64,000 nucleotides of DNA from UMGS1889 sp900556055 (GTDB lineage Bacteria > Bacillota > Clostridia > Oscillospirales > Ruminococcaceae): assembly GCA_902463265.1 (NCBI GenBank), contig CABQEV010000003.1, positions 1-64,000 of the forward strand. The letters run 5' to 3'. The position numbers were made by a program, and so were the translations under genes. The notes under the pieces were generated by a model that saw only the letters and a list, made by a program, of their open reading frames with translations, searched no databases and was not told the origin of the DNA. Positions 1 to 7,424 of this stretch are shown in pieces (the first letter of the stretch is position 1; each line of letters begins with the position of its first letter).

Positions 1-863
1 AGTGCTTTATAAATTTTTTTGTTGATTTTGTTGCACTTGACTTGACAATCTATCATAAAAACAAATATGTCTTTTCAGGAGATGCAGTTAAAAAACTTAT
101 TGTTTCTGAGAGATTTCAAGAGCTTGCTGAATATCTTGATTATGAAGATATTACACAAATTCATTATGAAGATTTTGATCCTAAGCCTCCAAAGCTATCA
201 GATGATGACATACAGGATATTATGAGATTTCGCAACAAAAATGATATCTTAAAAGGTTTTTATGAGGATGGCTGCATTTCAGAAAAACAATTAAAGAAAT
301 TCAATATTGAATATTTGCAAATTACAAATCAAGAAACACAACAGCCTGATGAGGATTTTCCAGCTAGGGAAGCCCCTGATTTAGGAAGACTAAAAGAAAA
401 AATAAAGAAGGAGTTCAAGAACAATCCAAATCCATATTTACCAAAAGAATACACCAGATGGGAGCCTAAAAATAACCCTATTGATAAAGGCAGTTACAGC
501 AAGATAATGTATGGCAGCAGTAAACATCCAAGATGCAGTTTTTGTCAGATGTGTGGTAAACCAGTTTCACAAACTTACATTGATTACAGGACTATTTTAT
601 TAAATCCTAAATACTACTGGGAACAGATGCAATTAAATCTATGCTTGAAATGCAGCAAGGACTACATTTTATTGAGAAAAGAGTATTCTTATTATAATGA
701 GTTTATTCAGAATATCAGAAATGCCGACGTAGAAAGTGATGACACGGTTGCTATCAGCATCGGAGATAAAGAAATTACATTTACATCAGCGCATTTGGCA
801 GAAGTACAGGCTATATTAAAAATTGACGGAAAAGAAAGGGAGAAAGAATATGATGATTTTTAA
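1..863 (+). CDS. C-terminal part of a Cys-rich protein (5' end outside window)
   Basis: The reading frame is open from the first bases of the window, so this is the 3' part of a longer gene; the TTG at 42 is only the first start-like codon inside the window. The visible ~285 residues are charged and AT-rich in codon use. Near visible residue 165 there is a CSFCQMCGKP cluster followed about 30 residues later by CLKCSKDY, which looks like a four-Cys metal site. The layout loosely recalls the C-terminal ends of large Hsp90-ATPase-like (sacsin N-terminal type) bacterial proteins, but I cannot assign a family. It is followed by a terminator and then two nuclease-like genes, which suggests a defence neighbourhood. 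Function unknown. Confidence 0.6.
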   Translation, partial: CFINFFVDFVALDLTIYHKNKYVFSGDAVKKLIVSERFQELAEYLDYEDITQIHYEDFDPKPPKLSDDDIQDIMRFRNKNDILKGFYEDGCISEKQLKKFNIEYLQITNQETQQPDEDFPAREAPDLGRLKEKIKKEFKNNPNPYLPKEYTRWEPKNNPIDKGSYSKIMYGSSKHPRCSFCQMCGKPVSQTYIDYRTILLNPKYYWEQMQLNLCLKCSKDYILLRKEYSYYNEFIQNIRNADVESDDTVAISIGDKEITFTSAHLAEVQAILKIDGKEREKEYDDF

Positions 864-888
864 TTACTTATAAAACATCAACATTTTG

Positions 889-930
889 AACAGGCACACA
901 TCCTAAGTAAATGGATGTGTGTCTGTTTTG
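889..930 (+). terminator. Rho-independent terminator
   Basis: A 15-bp stem with one mismatch (889-903 against 913-927) and a short loop is followed by a T-rich tract. It lies 25 bases after the stop of the left-edge gene and separates it from the nuclease pair. Confidence 0.8.
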
Positions 931-956
931 ATTTTAGTATTAATATCAGTTTGTGC

Positions 957-985
957 TTGATAATTTATTCATAATATGATATACT
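957..985 (+). promoter_or_regulatory. Sigma-A-type promoter of the nuclease pair
   Basis: TTGATA and TATACT are separated by 17 bases, about 50 bases before the ATG of the HsdR-like gene. The two following genes therefore seem to form a transcription unit separate from the left-edge gene. Confidence 0.65.
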
Positions 986-1036
986 AATTATAGCAACTTC
1001 TCATAAGATAAAATTATCAGAAGTGAGGTGTTTTAT

Positions 1037-1648
1037 ATGCCGATAATCGATAAGAAGCAAATGACTGAAGAAGATATAAAACTAAACTATATAACGCCTG
1101 CTTTGCATAGCAAAGATTGGAAAGATAAAATAAACATGGAAACTCAGGTCAAGTTTACCGATGGCAAGATCAATATACATGGTAATATAACTCTTAGAGA
1201 AAAGCCAAAGAAAGCGGATTACATTCTCTATATAAACGCAAACAATCCAATGGCTATTGTTGAAGCTAAAGACAACAATCATTCTGTATCTTATGGAATG
1301 CAGCAGGCGATAGAGTATGCAAAAATTCTTGATCTGCCGTTTGCTTACAGCTCCAATGGTGATGCATTTATGGAACACGATATGCTTATGGGTACAGAGC
1401 GTGAAATACCAATTGATGATTTTCCTACTCCCGATGAGTTGTATCTTCGTTTCAAGAGAGAATCAAATGGCTGCAAAGGTTTCAGCGATGAAGCTATATC
1501 CTCTTACGAGGTGTATTTCTCTCTTTATCAGCAGCTTGCGGGTAAATCCGATAATGAGGAAGAAGAAAGCGATGAAGATGCTGTTGAAAAATTCAGAAAG
1601 CTATTCAAGCCGGACTTTTTCGATCTAAATGGAGATGCATATGGATAA
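1037..1648 (+). CDS. Free-standing type I restriction HsdR N-terminal nuclease domain
   Basis: A 203-residue protein starting at the ATG at 1037, six bases after a GAGGTG ribosome site. Residues 1-140 match the N-terminal endonuclease domain of type I restriction R subunits: an early EEDIKLNYITPAL helix, then KKADYILYI and AIVEAKDNN, which supply the D...(D/E)xK catalytic signature, and YSSNGDAF near residue 110. Intact R subunits have about 800-1000 residues with a helicase motor; here the motor is absent and an acidic linker (NEEEESDEDA) leads to a short tail. No hsdM or hsdS is visible. It overlaps the next gene by 8 bases, so the two are translationally coupled. It may be a decayed fragment, but the clean ribosome site, the stop and the coupling favour a real short gene, perhaps a nuclease module of a defence cassette. 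Confidence 0.75.
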   Translation: MPIIDKKQMTEEDIKLNYITPALHSKDWKDKINMETQVKFTDGKINIHGNITLREKPKKADYILYINANNPMAIVEAKDNNHSVSYGMQQAIEYAKILDLPFAYSSNGDAFMEHDMLMGTEREIPIDDFPTPDELYLRFKRESNGCKGFSDEAISSYEVYFSLYQQLAGKSDNEEEESDEDAVEKFRKLFKPDFFDLNGDAYG

Positions 1649-2702
1649 TAATCTATTTGATTTTGCAGCAAGCGAATTATCTCAGGATGCAGTTATATGC
1701 TGGTGCGTAAATTGGTTTAATTTCAAGGACAGCGCCCTTTGGGGCTTGGGCAGAGATATGCTGCATCTGATATGTCCTAAGTTACTGATTTCCGACAGTG
1801 AAGATGTTATTATTATTCGTCAGTGGCATAAAACTGACATATTGCTCTACTTCAGACTTTCAGGGAATGCTGTCATTATTGAGGACAAGGTTTATACTAC
1901 CGAACACGATGACCAAATTAACACGTATATCAATAAGATTAATTCACTGCCAGAGAAAGAAAAGTCAGATCTGGATGTTAACAGTATCTCCCCGGAAAAG
2001 CTATATACAACATATTTCAAAACGGGTTTCTTTTATGATTGCGATAAAAAAGTTGCAACTGATTTTACAGTTACGGGCGATCAGTTTCTTGAAATAATAA
2101 ACAGGCACAAAGAGAAAAATATTATCCTTGAATATTTTTCTGAGCATCTCAGTAACATTATTTCATGGTATGATACATACGGAAGCATAAACATTTCCAA
2201 TATATCAGATCATCAAATAGCGCAGTATAAGCTTATGCGATATATTTTTAATGAATCACTCTGGGATAGGAAAAATTCCTTATATGAAGTTTATCATGGC
2301 AGCAACCGTGATGGAAGCCCGTGGACAGAAATGACTGTTTTCAAGGGAAAATTTAAGGATAACAGAAGCTATTCCATATTCTGGCGAATTGACAAAGATT
2401 CGAAAGGTCCTTATCTATCATTGAGATTTTACGACGGAGAAATGGATAAAAATAACCCAGATCACACTTTGCTTCACTGCGAAATATACGAAAAAATGCG
2501 CAACATTTGCCAAAGCATCTGCAGTGAAATGAAAAATCCCGTTAATTGGAAGGATATAAGTTATCGTGATACCTGTCGCTATAAAGAATCAACGCTTGCA
2601 CGCTTTGAACTTACAAATGTTATTAACAATTGGAACGACATAAACAATGCATTCAAATCTGTCATTTTAGAGTATAATGATATGTTTGCGGCATTTATTT
2701 AA
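1641..2702 (+). CDS. PD-(D/E)XK nuclease superfamily protein (PDDEXK_4-like)
   Basis: A 353-residue protein. I choose the ATG at 1641 because GGAG at 1631 is spaced for it; upstream ATGs at 1629 and 1635 overlap that site. The centre of the N-terminal third shows TDILLYFRL, then AVIIEDKVYTTEHDDQI, which fits the D...(D/E)xK...H..Q order of the PDDEXK_4 family, often found in defence islands. The rest is alpha/beta with no recognisable domain; SYSIFWRID and GPYLSLRFYD suggest a second beta-rich part. It overlaps the HsdR-like gene by 8 bases. Substrate unknown; DNA cleavage is inferred from the fold only. Confidence 0.7.
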   Translation: MDNNLFDFAASELSQDAVICWCVNWFNFKDSALWGLGRDMLHLICPKLLISDSEDVIIIRQWHKTDILLYFRLSGNAVIIEDKVYTTEHDDQINTYINKINSLPEKEKSDLDVNSISPEKLYTTYFKTGFFYDCDKKVATDFTVTGDQFLEIINRHKEKNIILEYFSEHLSNIISWYDTYGSINISNISDHQIAQYKLMRYIFNESLWDRKNSLYEVYHGSNRDGSPWTEMTVFKGKFKDNRSYSIFWRIDKDSKGPYLSLRFYDGEMDKNNPDHTLLHCEIYEKMRNICQSICSEMKNPVNWKDISYRDTCRYKESTLARFELTNVINNWNDINNAFKSVILEYNDMFAAFI

Positions 2703-2811
2703 TCTCTCCTCAACAACCCACAACCCCCGAAATACAGACAAAAACAAGCAAAAGTAGTATAATAGAAGCGCAAGAAAAAAGCGAAAAAGAGTAAAAATAG
2801 CTTGCACTTGA

Positions 2812-3092
2812 GAAGAAGCTTGTTGAACAGCTTCGCGAAAATCCATAATATCAGTATTTTATCGGAATGTCCGGATATGAGTTTGCGAACAGCAGAGATT
2901 TATGTTTGAAAACACAAAACACATTCGGCAGAAAACAGAATTGTGAGCGTCAGTCATCCGTTTATTCGACCTATTGTCAGAGGCAAAGCAAAGTCACCCG
3001 TTGAATTCGGAGCAAAGCTTGATCTTTCAGTAGTTGAAAAGGGAATGGCTCGTGTGGAAAAGCTTTCTCTTAATAGTTTGTTTACTCGTTGA
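2812..3092 (+). pseudogene. Remnant of an IS1182-family transposase
   Basis: Translating in shifting frames gives a broken transposase. 2812-2880 reads KKLVEQLRENP, a stop codon, then YQYFIGMSGYE, which matches the family's N-terminal block. 2940-3092 reads an uninterrupted SHPFIRPIVRGKAKSPVEFG, then AKLDLSV and RVEKLSL, matching the block before the catalytic core, and ends at a stop. The DDE core is missing. In-frame stops, frameshifts and a deletion between the blocks show that it is dead. It marks the boundary between the accessory left edge and the spoIIA operon. Confidence 0.8.
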
Positions 3093-3226
3093 AATATCGT
3101 GCCTGAATTTTTCATTTTCAATGCCGCAGTTATATAGGTCATTATCTTTCGGACAGCTGCGCCGAAACGACATTTTTTGCGCCCGCATGATGATATCATA
3201 AAATAAAAAACGAAAGGACTGATAAA

Positions 3227-3529
3227 ATGCAGGTGATAATTGAAGCGGAGGATAAGACCCTGACCGCATTTCTGAGCGGGGAGATCGACCATCACTCCGC
3301 CGCCGAGATACGCTCGGACATTGACCTGGCTGTTGAACGCCACAAGCCCGAAAAGCTGGTGCTGGATTTCCGTGAGGTAACATTTATGGACAGCTCGGGG
3401 ATAGGCCTTGTCATGGGCAGATGCAGGACGATGCAGCTGATAGGCGGAACTGTTGCCGTTGAAAACACAACTCCGCAGATAAAAAAAGTGATGCATCTGT
3501 CGGGGCTTGACCTCATCGCAAAGATCTGA
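3227..3529 (+). CDS. spoIIAA: Anti-sigma F factor antagonist SpoIIAA (STAS domain)
   Basis: A 100-residue single STAS domain, the usual SpoIIAA length. The phosphorylation loop reads MDSSGIG with the target serine at residue 57. In the known partner-switching pathway the dephosphorylated form binds SpoIIAB and frees sigma F in the forespore; SpoIIAB inactivates it by phosphorylating that serine. First gene of spoIIAA-spoIIAB-sigF, with GAAAGG before the ATG. No convincing sigma-H promoter could be picked out by eye in the 130 bases upstream. Confidence 0.95.
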   Translation: MQVIIEAEDKTLTAFLSGEIDHHSAAEIRSDIDLAVERHKPEKLVLDFREVTFMDSSGIGLVMGRCRTMQLIGGTVAVENTTPQIKKVMHLSGLDLIAKI

Positions 3530-3545
3530 GAAAGGAATGTAAAAA

Positions 3546-4004
3546 ATGAAAATCGTAAATGAGATAAAGCTGAGCTTCCCGTCCAAAAGCTGCAATGAGG
3601 GATTTTCCAGAGTTGCGGCAGCGGCTTTCGCATCGCTCGCAGACCCGTCGGTATCGGACATAACTGAGATAAAAACAGCCGTTTCCGAGGCTGTCACAAA
3701 CTGCATAGTCCACGCATACAGGACAAAAACAGGAGCGATAGAAATAACCGCAAGGCTTCTTGAAAACAGCAGATTTTACATAAAGATAAAGGATTTCGGC
3801 TGCGGCATCGAAAACGTCAGAGAAGCAATGCAGCCCCTTTACACGACCGCACCCGATGAAGAAAGAGCAGGTCTTGGCTTTGCGGTCATGGAAAGCTTTA
3901 TGGATAAGGTGACGGTGAAAAGCCGTCCCGGGAAAGGAACTACCGTTATCATGGAAAAGAAGCTTCACACAAAGGACGAAGAGCATGAACAGCCTGAAAA
4001 ATGA
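3546..4004 (+). CDS. spoIIAB: Anti-sigma F factor and serine kinase SpoIIAB
   Basis: A 152-residue GHKL-type kinase. The N box is seen as EIKTAVSEAVTNC, the nucleotide-lid DxGxG as IKDFGCGIEN, and the second glycine box as RAGLGFAVM. It binds and inhibits sigma F with ATP and phosphorylates SpoIIAA. It starts 16 bases after spoIIAA with AAAGGA upstream, and its last 20 bases overlap the start of sigF, the usual coupling in this operon. Confidence 0.95.
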   Translation: MKIVNEIKLSFPSKSCNEGFSRVAAAAFASLADPSVSDITEIKTAVSEAVTNCIVHAYRTKTGAIEITARLLENSRFYIKIKDFGCGIENVREAMQPLYTTAPDEERAGLGFAVMESFMDKVTVKSRPGKGTTVIMEKKLHTKDEEHEQPEK

Positions 4005-4653
4005 CGGGTTTATCGAAAGCAATCTCGGGCTTGTCCATCTCTGCGCAAACCGTTTCCGAGGGAAAGGCATCGAATACGACGACCTTTACGGCGCAGGCTG
4101 CGTCGGACTTGTCAAGGCTGCTGCCGCTTTTGATGAAAGCAGAGGCGCAAAGTTTTCGACATACGCAGTACCCGTCATACTCGGTGAGATAAAGCGGCTT
4201 TTCCGCGACGGCGGAGCGATAAAGGTCAGCCGTCCGCTAAAGGAACTGTCGCTCAGAATGAACAGAGAAAAGGAAAAATTCATCAAGCAGCATGGCAGAG
4301 AACCGTCAGTTTCCGAGCTTGCGGAGATACTGAATGTCACGCCCGCAGAGGTCGCCGAAGCCACAGCCGTCAGCCTCCCTCCTCTTTCACTCACTCCGTC
4401 CGATCCCGACAATGAAAATACATCGGAAACTGACATTCCCGTTGAAGCTCCCGATGTTCATATTTCAGATATGCTGGCACTCAGGCAGATAATGAAGCAG
4501 CTCGATGAAAATGACCGCCGACTTATCTACTGCCGATATTTCAAGCATATGACGCAGTCCGCTGCCGCAGAACTTCTTGGAATAACGCAGGTGCAGGTCT
4601 CACGCCGGGAGAAGAAAATACTTCTGAAAATGCGCGAAATGCTTTTATCATAG
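3985..4653 (+). CDS. sigF: RNA polymerase forespore sigma factor SigF (SpoIIAC)
   Basis: A 222-residue group 3 sigma-70 factor. Region 2 is seen as YDDLYGAGCVGLVKAAAAFD and FSTYAVPVILGEIKR, region 3 as ELAEILNVTPAEV, and region 4 as QSAAAELLGITQVQVSRREK near the C-terminus. The gene order fixes it as sigma F, the first forespore-specific sigma factor. It overlaps spoIIAB by 20 bases and is held by SpoIIAB until engulfment signalling. No clear terminator follows; the next promoter is at 4701. Confidence 0.93.
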   Translation: MNSLKNDGFIESNLGLVHLCANRFRGKGIEYDDLYGAGCVGLVKAAAAFDESRGAKFSTYAVPVILGEIKRLFRDGGAIKVSRPLKELSLRMNREKEKFIKQHGREPSVSELAEILNVTPAEVAEATAVSLPPLSLTPSDPDNENTSETDIPVEAPDVHISDMLALRQIMKQLDENDRRLIYCRYFKHMTQSAAAELLGITQVQVSRREKKILLKMREMLLS

Positions 4654-4700
4654 TATGTTTATTTTTATCTGATTTTTATGAAAATTTTATCTGTTTGCTA

Positions 4701-4729
4701 TTGACAAAACGTTATTTTTATGATAATAT
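4701..4729 (+). promoter_or_regulatory. Sigma-A-type promoter of the AIM24 gene
   Basis: A perfect TTGACA, a 17-base spacer and TAATAT, 46 bases before the ATG at 4775. An AAAGGGG ribosome site lies just before that ATG. Confidence 0.75.
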
Positions 4730-4774
4730 TGCATTGTAAGGTTGTTTCTTTTTTAAACAGAAAGGGGTATTATA

Positions 4775-5455
4775 ATGAAATACGAAATCAACGGCACTCC
4801 GCTTCCTGCGCTTACCGTTTATCTTGAGAACGGAGAAACCATCATTTGCGAAAACGGTGCAATGTCATGGATGTCCCCCAACCTCGTTATGGATACATCA
4901 ACAAACGGCGGTATCGGCAAGGCATTCGGCAGAATGTTCACAGGCGAGAATATGTTCATAAATAAATATACCGCTCAGGGCGGCAACGGAATGATCACGA
5001 TGGCTTCCAGCTTCCCCGGATCCATCATTCCTTTCCAGATCTCACCGGGAAATGAAATGATCGTTCAGAAGAGAGGCTTCCTTGCTTCCGAGGTCGGTGT
5101 TACAATGTCTGTTGCATTCCAGAAGAAGATCACTTCCGGAATCTTCGGCGGCGAAGGCTTCCTTATGCAGCGCCTTTCCGGCAGCGGACTTGCTTTCGTT
5201 GAGATCGACGGTCACTGCATGGAATACACACTCGGCCCCGGCGAATCCATGATCCTCGACAACGGCTACCTCGCAGCTATGTCCTCGACCTGCTCAATGG
5301 ATATCCAGACTGTTAAGGGCGTTAAGAACGTTCTTCTCGGCGGCGAGGGACTGACAAATGTTGTCGTTACAGGCCCCGGCAAGATCTATCTCCAGACAAT
5401 GCCTATCTATCAGATCGCCAGTGCTATCAGTCCTTATATTCCTTCAGGCAAATGA
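4775..5455 (+). CDS. AIM24 family protein
   Basis: A 226-residue protein of the AIM24/TIGR00266 family: a beta-rich sheet protein with Gly-rich stretches such as GGIGKAFGRM and PGSIIPFQISPGNEMI, and the family's GPGESMILDNGYLAAM block near residue 150. No signal peptide or membrane segment, so probably cytosolic. The molecular function of bacterial members is not established. It has its own strong promoter and terminator and highly biased codons (GGC, CTC, TCC), so it is likely abundant. Monocistronic. Confidence 0.88.
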   Translation: MKYEINGTPLPALTVYLENGETIICENGAMSWMSPNLVMDTSTNGGIGKAFGRMFTGENMFINKYTAQGGNGMITMASSFPGSIIPFQISPGNEMIVQKRGFLASEVGVTMSVAFQKKITSGIFGGEGFLMQRLSGSGLAFVEIDGHCMEYTLGPGESMILDNGYLAAMSSTCSMDIQTVKGVKNVLLGGEGLTNVVVTGPGKIYLQTMPIYQIASAISPYIPSGK

Positions 5456-5480
5456 TCTGAAAATACATAGTTAAAACAAG

Positions 5481-5513
5481 AGCTGTCCGATTTTTTGTCT
5501 GACAGCTTTTTTC
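5481..5513 (+). terminator. Rho-independent terminator after the AIM24 gene
   Basis: AGCTGTC pairs with GACAGCT across a short loop and is followed by a run of T residues, 26 bases after the stop codon. Confidence 0.85.
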
Positions 5514-5547
5514 ATTTGATACACACGGCAACATATCAAAAAAAGTG

Positions 5548-5576
5548 TTGCAAAATGAAAAGCTGTGTGTTATAAT
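5548..5576 (+). promoter_or_regulatory. Sigma-A-type promoter of purB
   Basis: TTGCAA, 17 bases, TATAAT. The start codon at 5616 follows 40 bases later, so the leader is too short for a purine riboswitch and none is seen. Confidence 0.7.
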
Positions 5577-5615
5577 GAGTTATAAGAAACATACTATAAT
5601 GTTAGGAGAATAAAA

Positions 5616-7046
5616 ATGACCGATAGCTATGAATCACCTTTTTGCACACGATATGCAAGCAAGGAAATGCAGTATATTTTTTCCGCTGACAAGAAGTTCA
5701 CAACATGGAGACGTCTGTGGGTGGCTCTTGCAAGAGCTGAAATGAAGCTTGGTCTGCCTGTTACTCAGGAGCAGGTGGACGAGCTTGAGGCTAATATCAG
5801 CAACATTGACTATGAGGTAGCCGCTGAACGTGAAAAGCAGGTGCGTCACGATGTTATGGCTCACGTTTATACATACGGCAAGGTATGCCCAAAGGCAAAG
5901 GGAATAATCCACCTCGGAGCAACCTCCTGCTATGTCGGCGACAATACAGACATCATCGTTATGAGAGATGCTATGCAGGTAGTGCGCAGAAAGCTTATCA
6001 ACGTTATTGAGCAGCTTTCCAAATTTGCCGATAAATATAAGGCTATGCCATGCCTCGCTTACACACATCTCCAGCCCGCTCAGCTGACAACTGTCGGCAA
6101 GAGAGCTACTCTCTGGATCAACGAGCTGCTGATGGATCTCGATGAACTCGAATACAGGATCGCAAACCTGAAGCTCCTCGGCTCAAAAGGCACAACAGGA
6201 ACACAGGCTTCCTTTATGGAGCTTTTCGACGGCGACAGCTCAAAGGTAAAGGCACTTGAAAAGATGATCGCTGAGGAAATGGGCTTTGAAGATGTTGTTC
6301 CCGTTTCAGGTCAGACATATTCCAGAAAGATAGATTCACAGATCGTTGCAACACTCGGCGGTCTTGCTCAGTCCGCTATGAAGTTCGCAAACGACCTCAG
6401 AATTCTCCAGAATTTCAAGGAGATGGAAGAGCCTTTCGAGAAGAACCAGATCGGTTCGTCCGCTATGCCTTATAAGAGAAATCCTATGAGATGCGAAAGA
6501 ATTACGGCTTTAGCAAGATATTTGATGATAGATACTCTGAACCCTGCATTTACCGCAGGAACACAGTGGTTTGAGAGAACTCTCGACGACTCCGCAAACA
6601 AGAGAATTTCCGTTGCTGAGGCTTTCCTTGCCGCAGATTCTATCCTAAATATCCTGCTGAACGTAACGTCCGATCTCGTAGTATATCCCAAGGTTATCCG
6701 TCAGCGTGTAATGAGAGAGCTGCCGTTTATGGCATCCGAAAACATTATGATGTCTGCTGTCAAGAAGGGTGGCGACAGACAGGAGCTGCATGAAAAGATC
6801 AGAACATATGCTATGCAGGCGGGCAAAAAAGTCAAAGAAGAAGGGTTGGAGAACGATTTGATCGACAGAATTCTTAACGATCCCGATTTCAAGATCTCCG
6901 TAGAGGAGATGGAAGCTATCCTTAAGCCCGAAAGCTTCACCGGAAGAAGCGAGGAGCAGGTAACAGAGTTTATCAACGGCTGTGTAAAGCCCGTTCTTGA
7001 GAAGAACAGCGATATCCTCGATGAAACTGCTGAGCTTTCCGTCTGA
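5616..7046 (+). CDS. purB: Adenylosuccinate lyase
   Basis: A 476-residue member of the fumarase/aspartase superfamily. It splits SAICAR to AICAR in purine synthesis and adenylosuccinate to AMP. The family signature is seen as GSSAMPYKRNPMRCE around residue 290; AYTHLQPAQ carries the conserved His and TSCYVGDNTD lies in the N-terminal active-site segment. Full length, with the ATG preceded by TTAGGAG. Stands alone with its own promoter and terminator rather than inside a pur operon. Confidence 0.96.
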   Translation: MTDSYESPFCTRYASKEMQYIFSADKKFTTWRRLWVALARAEMKLGLPVTQEQVDELEANISNIDYEVAAEREKQVRHDVMAHVYTYGKVCPKAKGIIHLGATSCYVGDNTDIIVMRDAMQVVRRKLINVIEQLSKFADKYKAMPCLAYTHLQPAQLTTVGKRATLWINELLMDLDELEYRIANLKLLGSKGTTGTQASFMELFDGDSSKVKALEKMIAEEMGFEDVVPVSGQTYSRKIDSQIVATLGGLAQSAMKFANDLRILQNFKEMEEPFEKNQIGSSAMPYKRNPMRCERITALARYLMIDTLNPAFTAGTQWFERTLDDSANKRISVAEAFLAADSILNILLNVTSDLVVYPKVIRQRVMRELPFMASENIMMSAVKKGGDRQELHEKIRTYAMQAGKKVKEEGLENDLIDRILNDPDFKISVEEMEAILKPESFTGRSEEQVTEFINGCVKPVLEKNSDILDETAELSV

Positions 7047-7068
7047 TCTGCCGGAAATTTTTGAAAAG

Positions 7069-7099
7069 GAAAACGTCCCGTTTTTTGCGGGGCGTTTTT
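7069..7099 (+). terminator. Rho-independent terminator after purB
   Basis: An AACGTCCC / GGGGCGTT stem with a T-rich loop and a T6 tail, 23 bases after the purB stop. Confidence 0.85.
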
Positions 7100-7195
7100 T
7101 GTATAAATCATGCTTATAAGGATATAATACTATCGTTCGAGATCATTGATTTGCGAAATGATCCGTGCAAAAAAAATATATCGGAGTGTGATCTT

Positions 7196-7363
7196 ATGAA
7201 TAAGAATCCTTCTATCAAGTGCGATGTAAAGTCCTGCAAGTTCAACTGCGAAACAGAGAACTACTGCTCTCTCGATTCAGTAAACATCGGAACACATGAG
7301 CCTCACCCCACAGTATGTGAGTGCGTTGACTGCAAATCCTTCGTAAAGAAGAGCTGCTGTTGA
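7196..7363 (+). CDS. DUF1540 domain protein, small Cys-rich
   Basis: A 55-residue protein starting at the ATG at 7196, after TCGGAGTG. It carries eight Cys spread as C9-x3-C13-x3-C17, C24, C41-x-C43, C46 and a terminal CC, with NCETENYC and CVDCKSF matching the DUF1540 pattern. Such proteins are common in spore-forming Firmicutes and probably bind a metal; no function is proven. It shares a converging terminator with the GH2 gene on the other strand. Confidence 0.85.
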   Translation: MNKNPSIKCDVKSCKFNCETENYCSLDSVNIGTHEPHPTVCECVDCKSFVKKSCC

Positions 7364-7385
7364 TCGATATTTCCGCGCATATGAA

Positions 7386-7424
7386 AGCGCCTTCGCTGAA
7401 TTTTTCGGCGAAGGCGCTGTTTTT
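7386..7424. terminator. Bidirectional terminator
   Basis: AGCGCCTTCGC pairs with GCGAAGGCGCT, with T runs on the plus side and A-rich sequence inward. It serves the DUF1540 gene on the plus strand and the convergent GH2 gene, whose stop lies at its edge. Confidence 0.85.
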
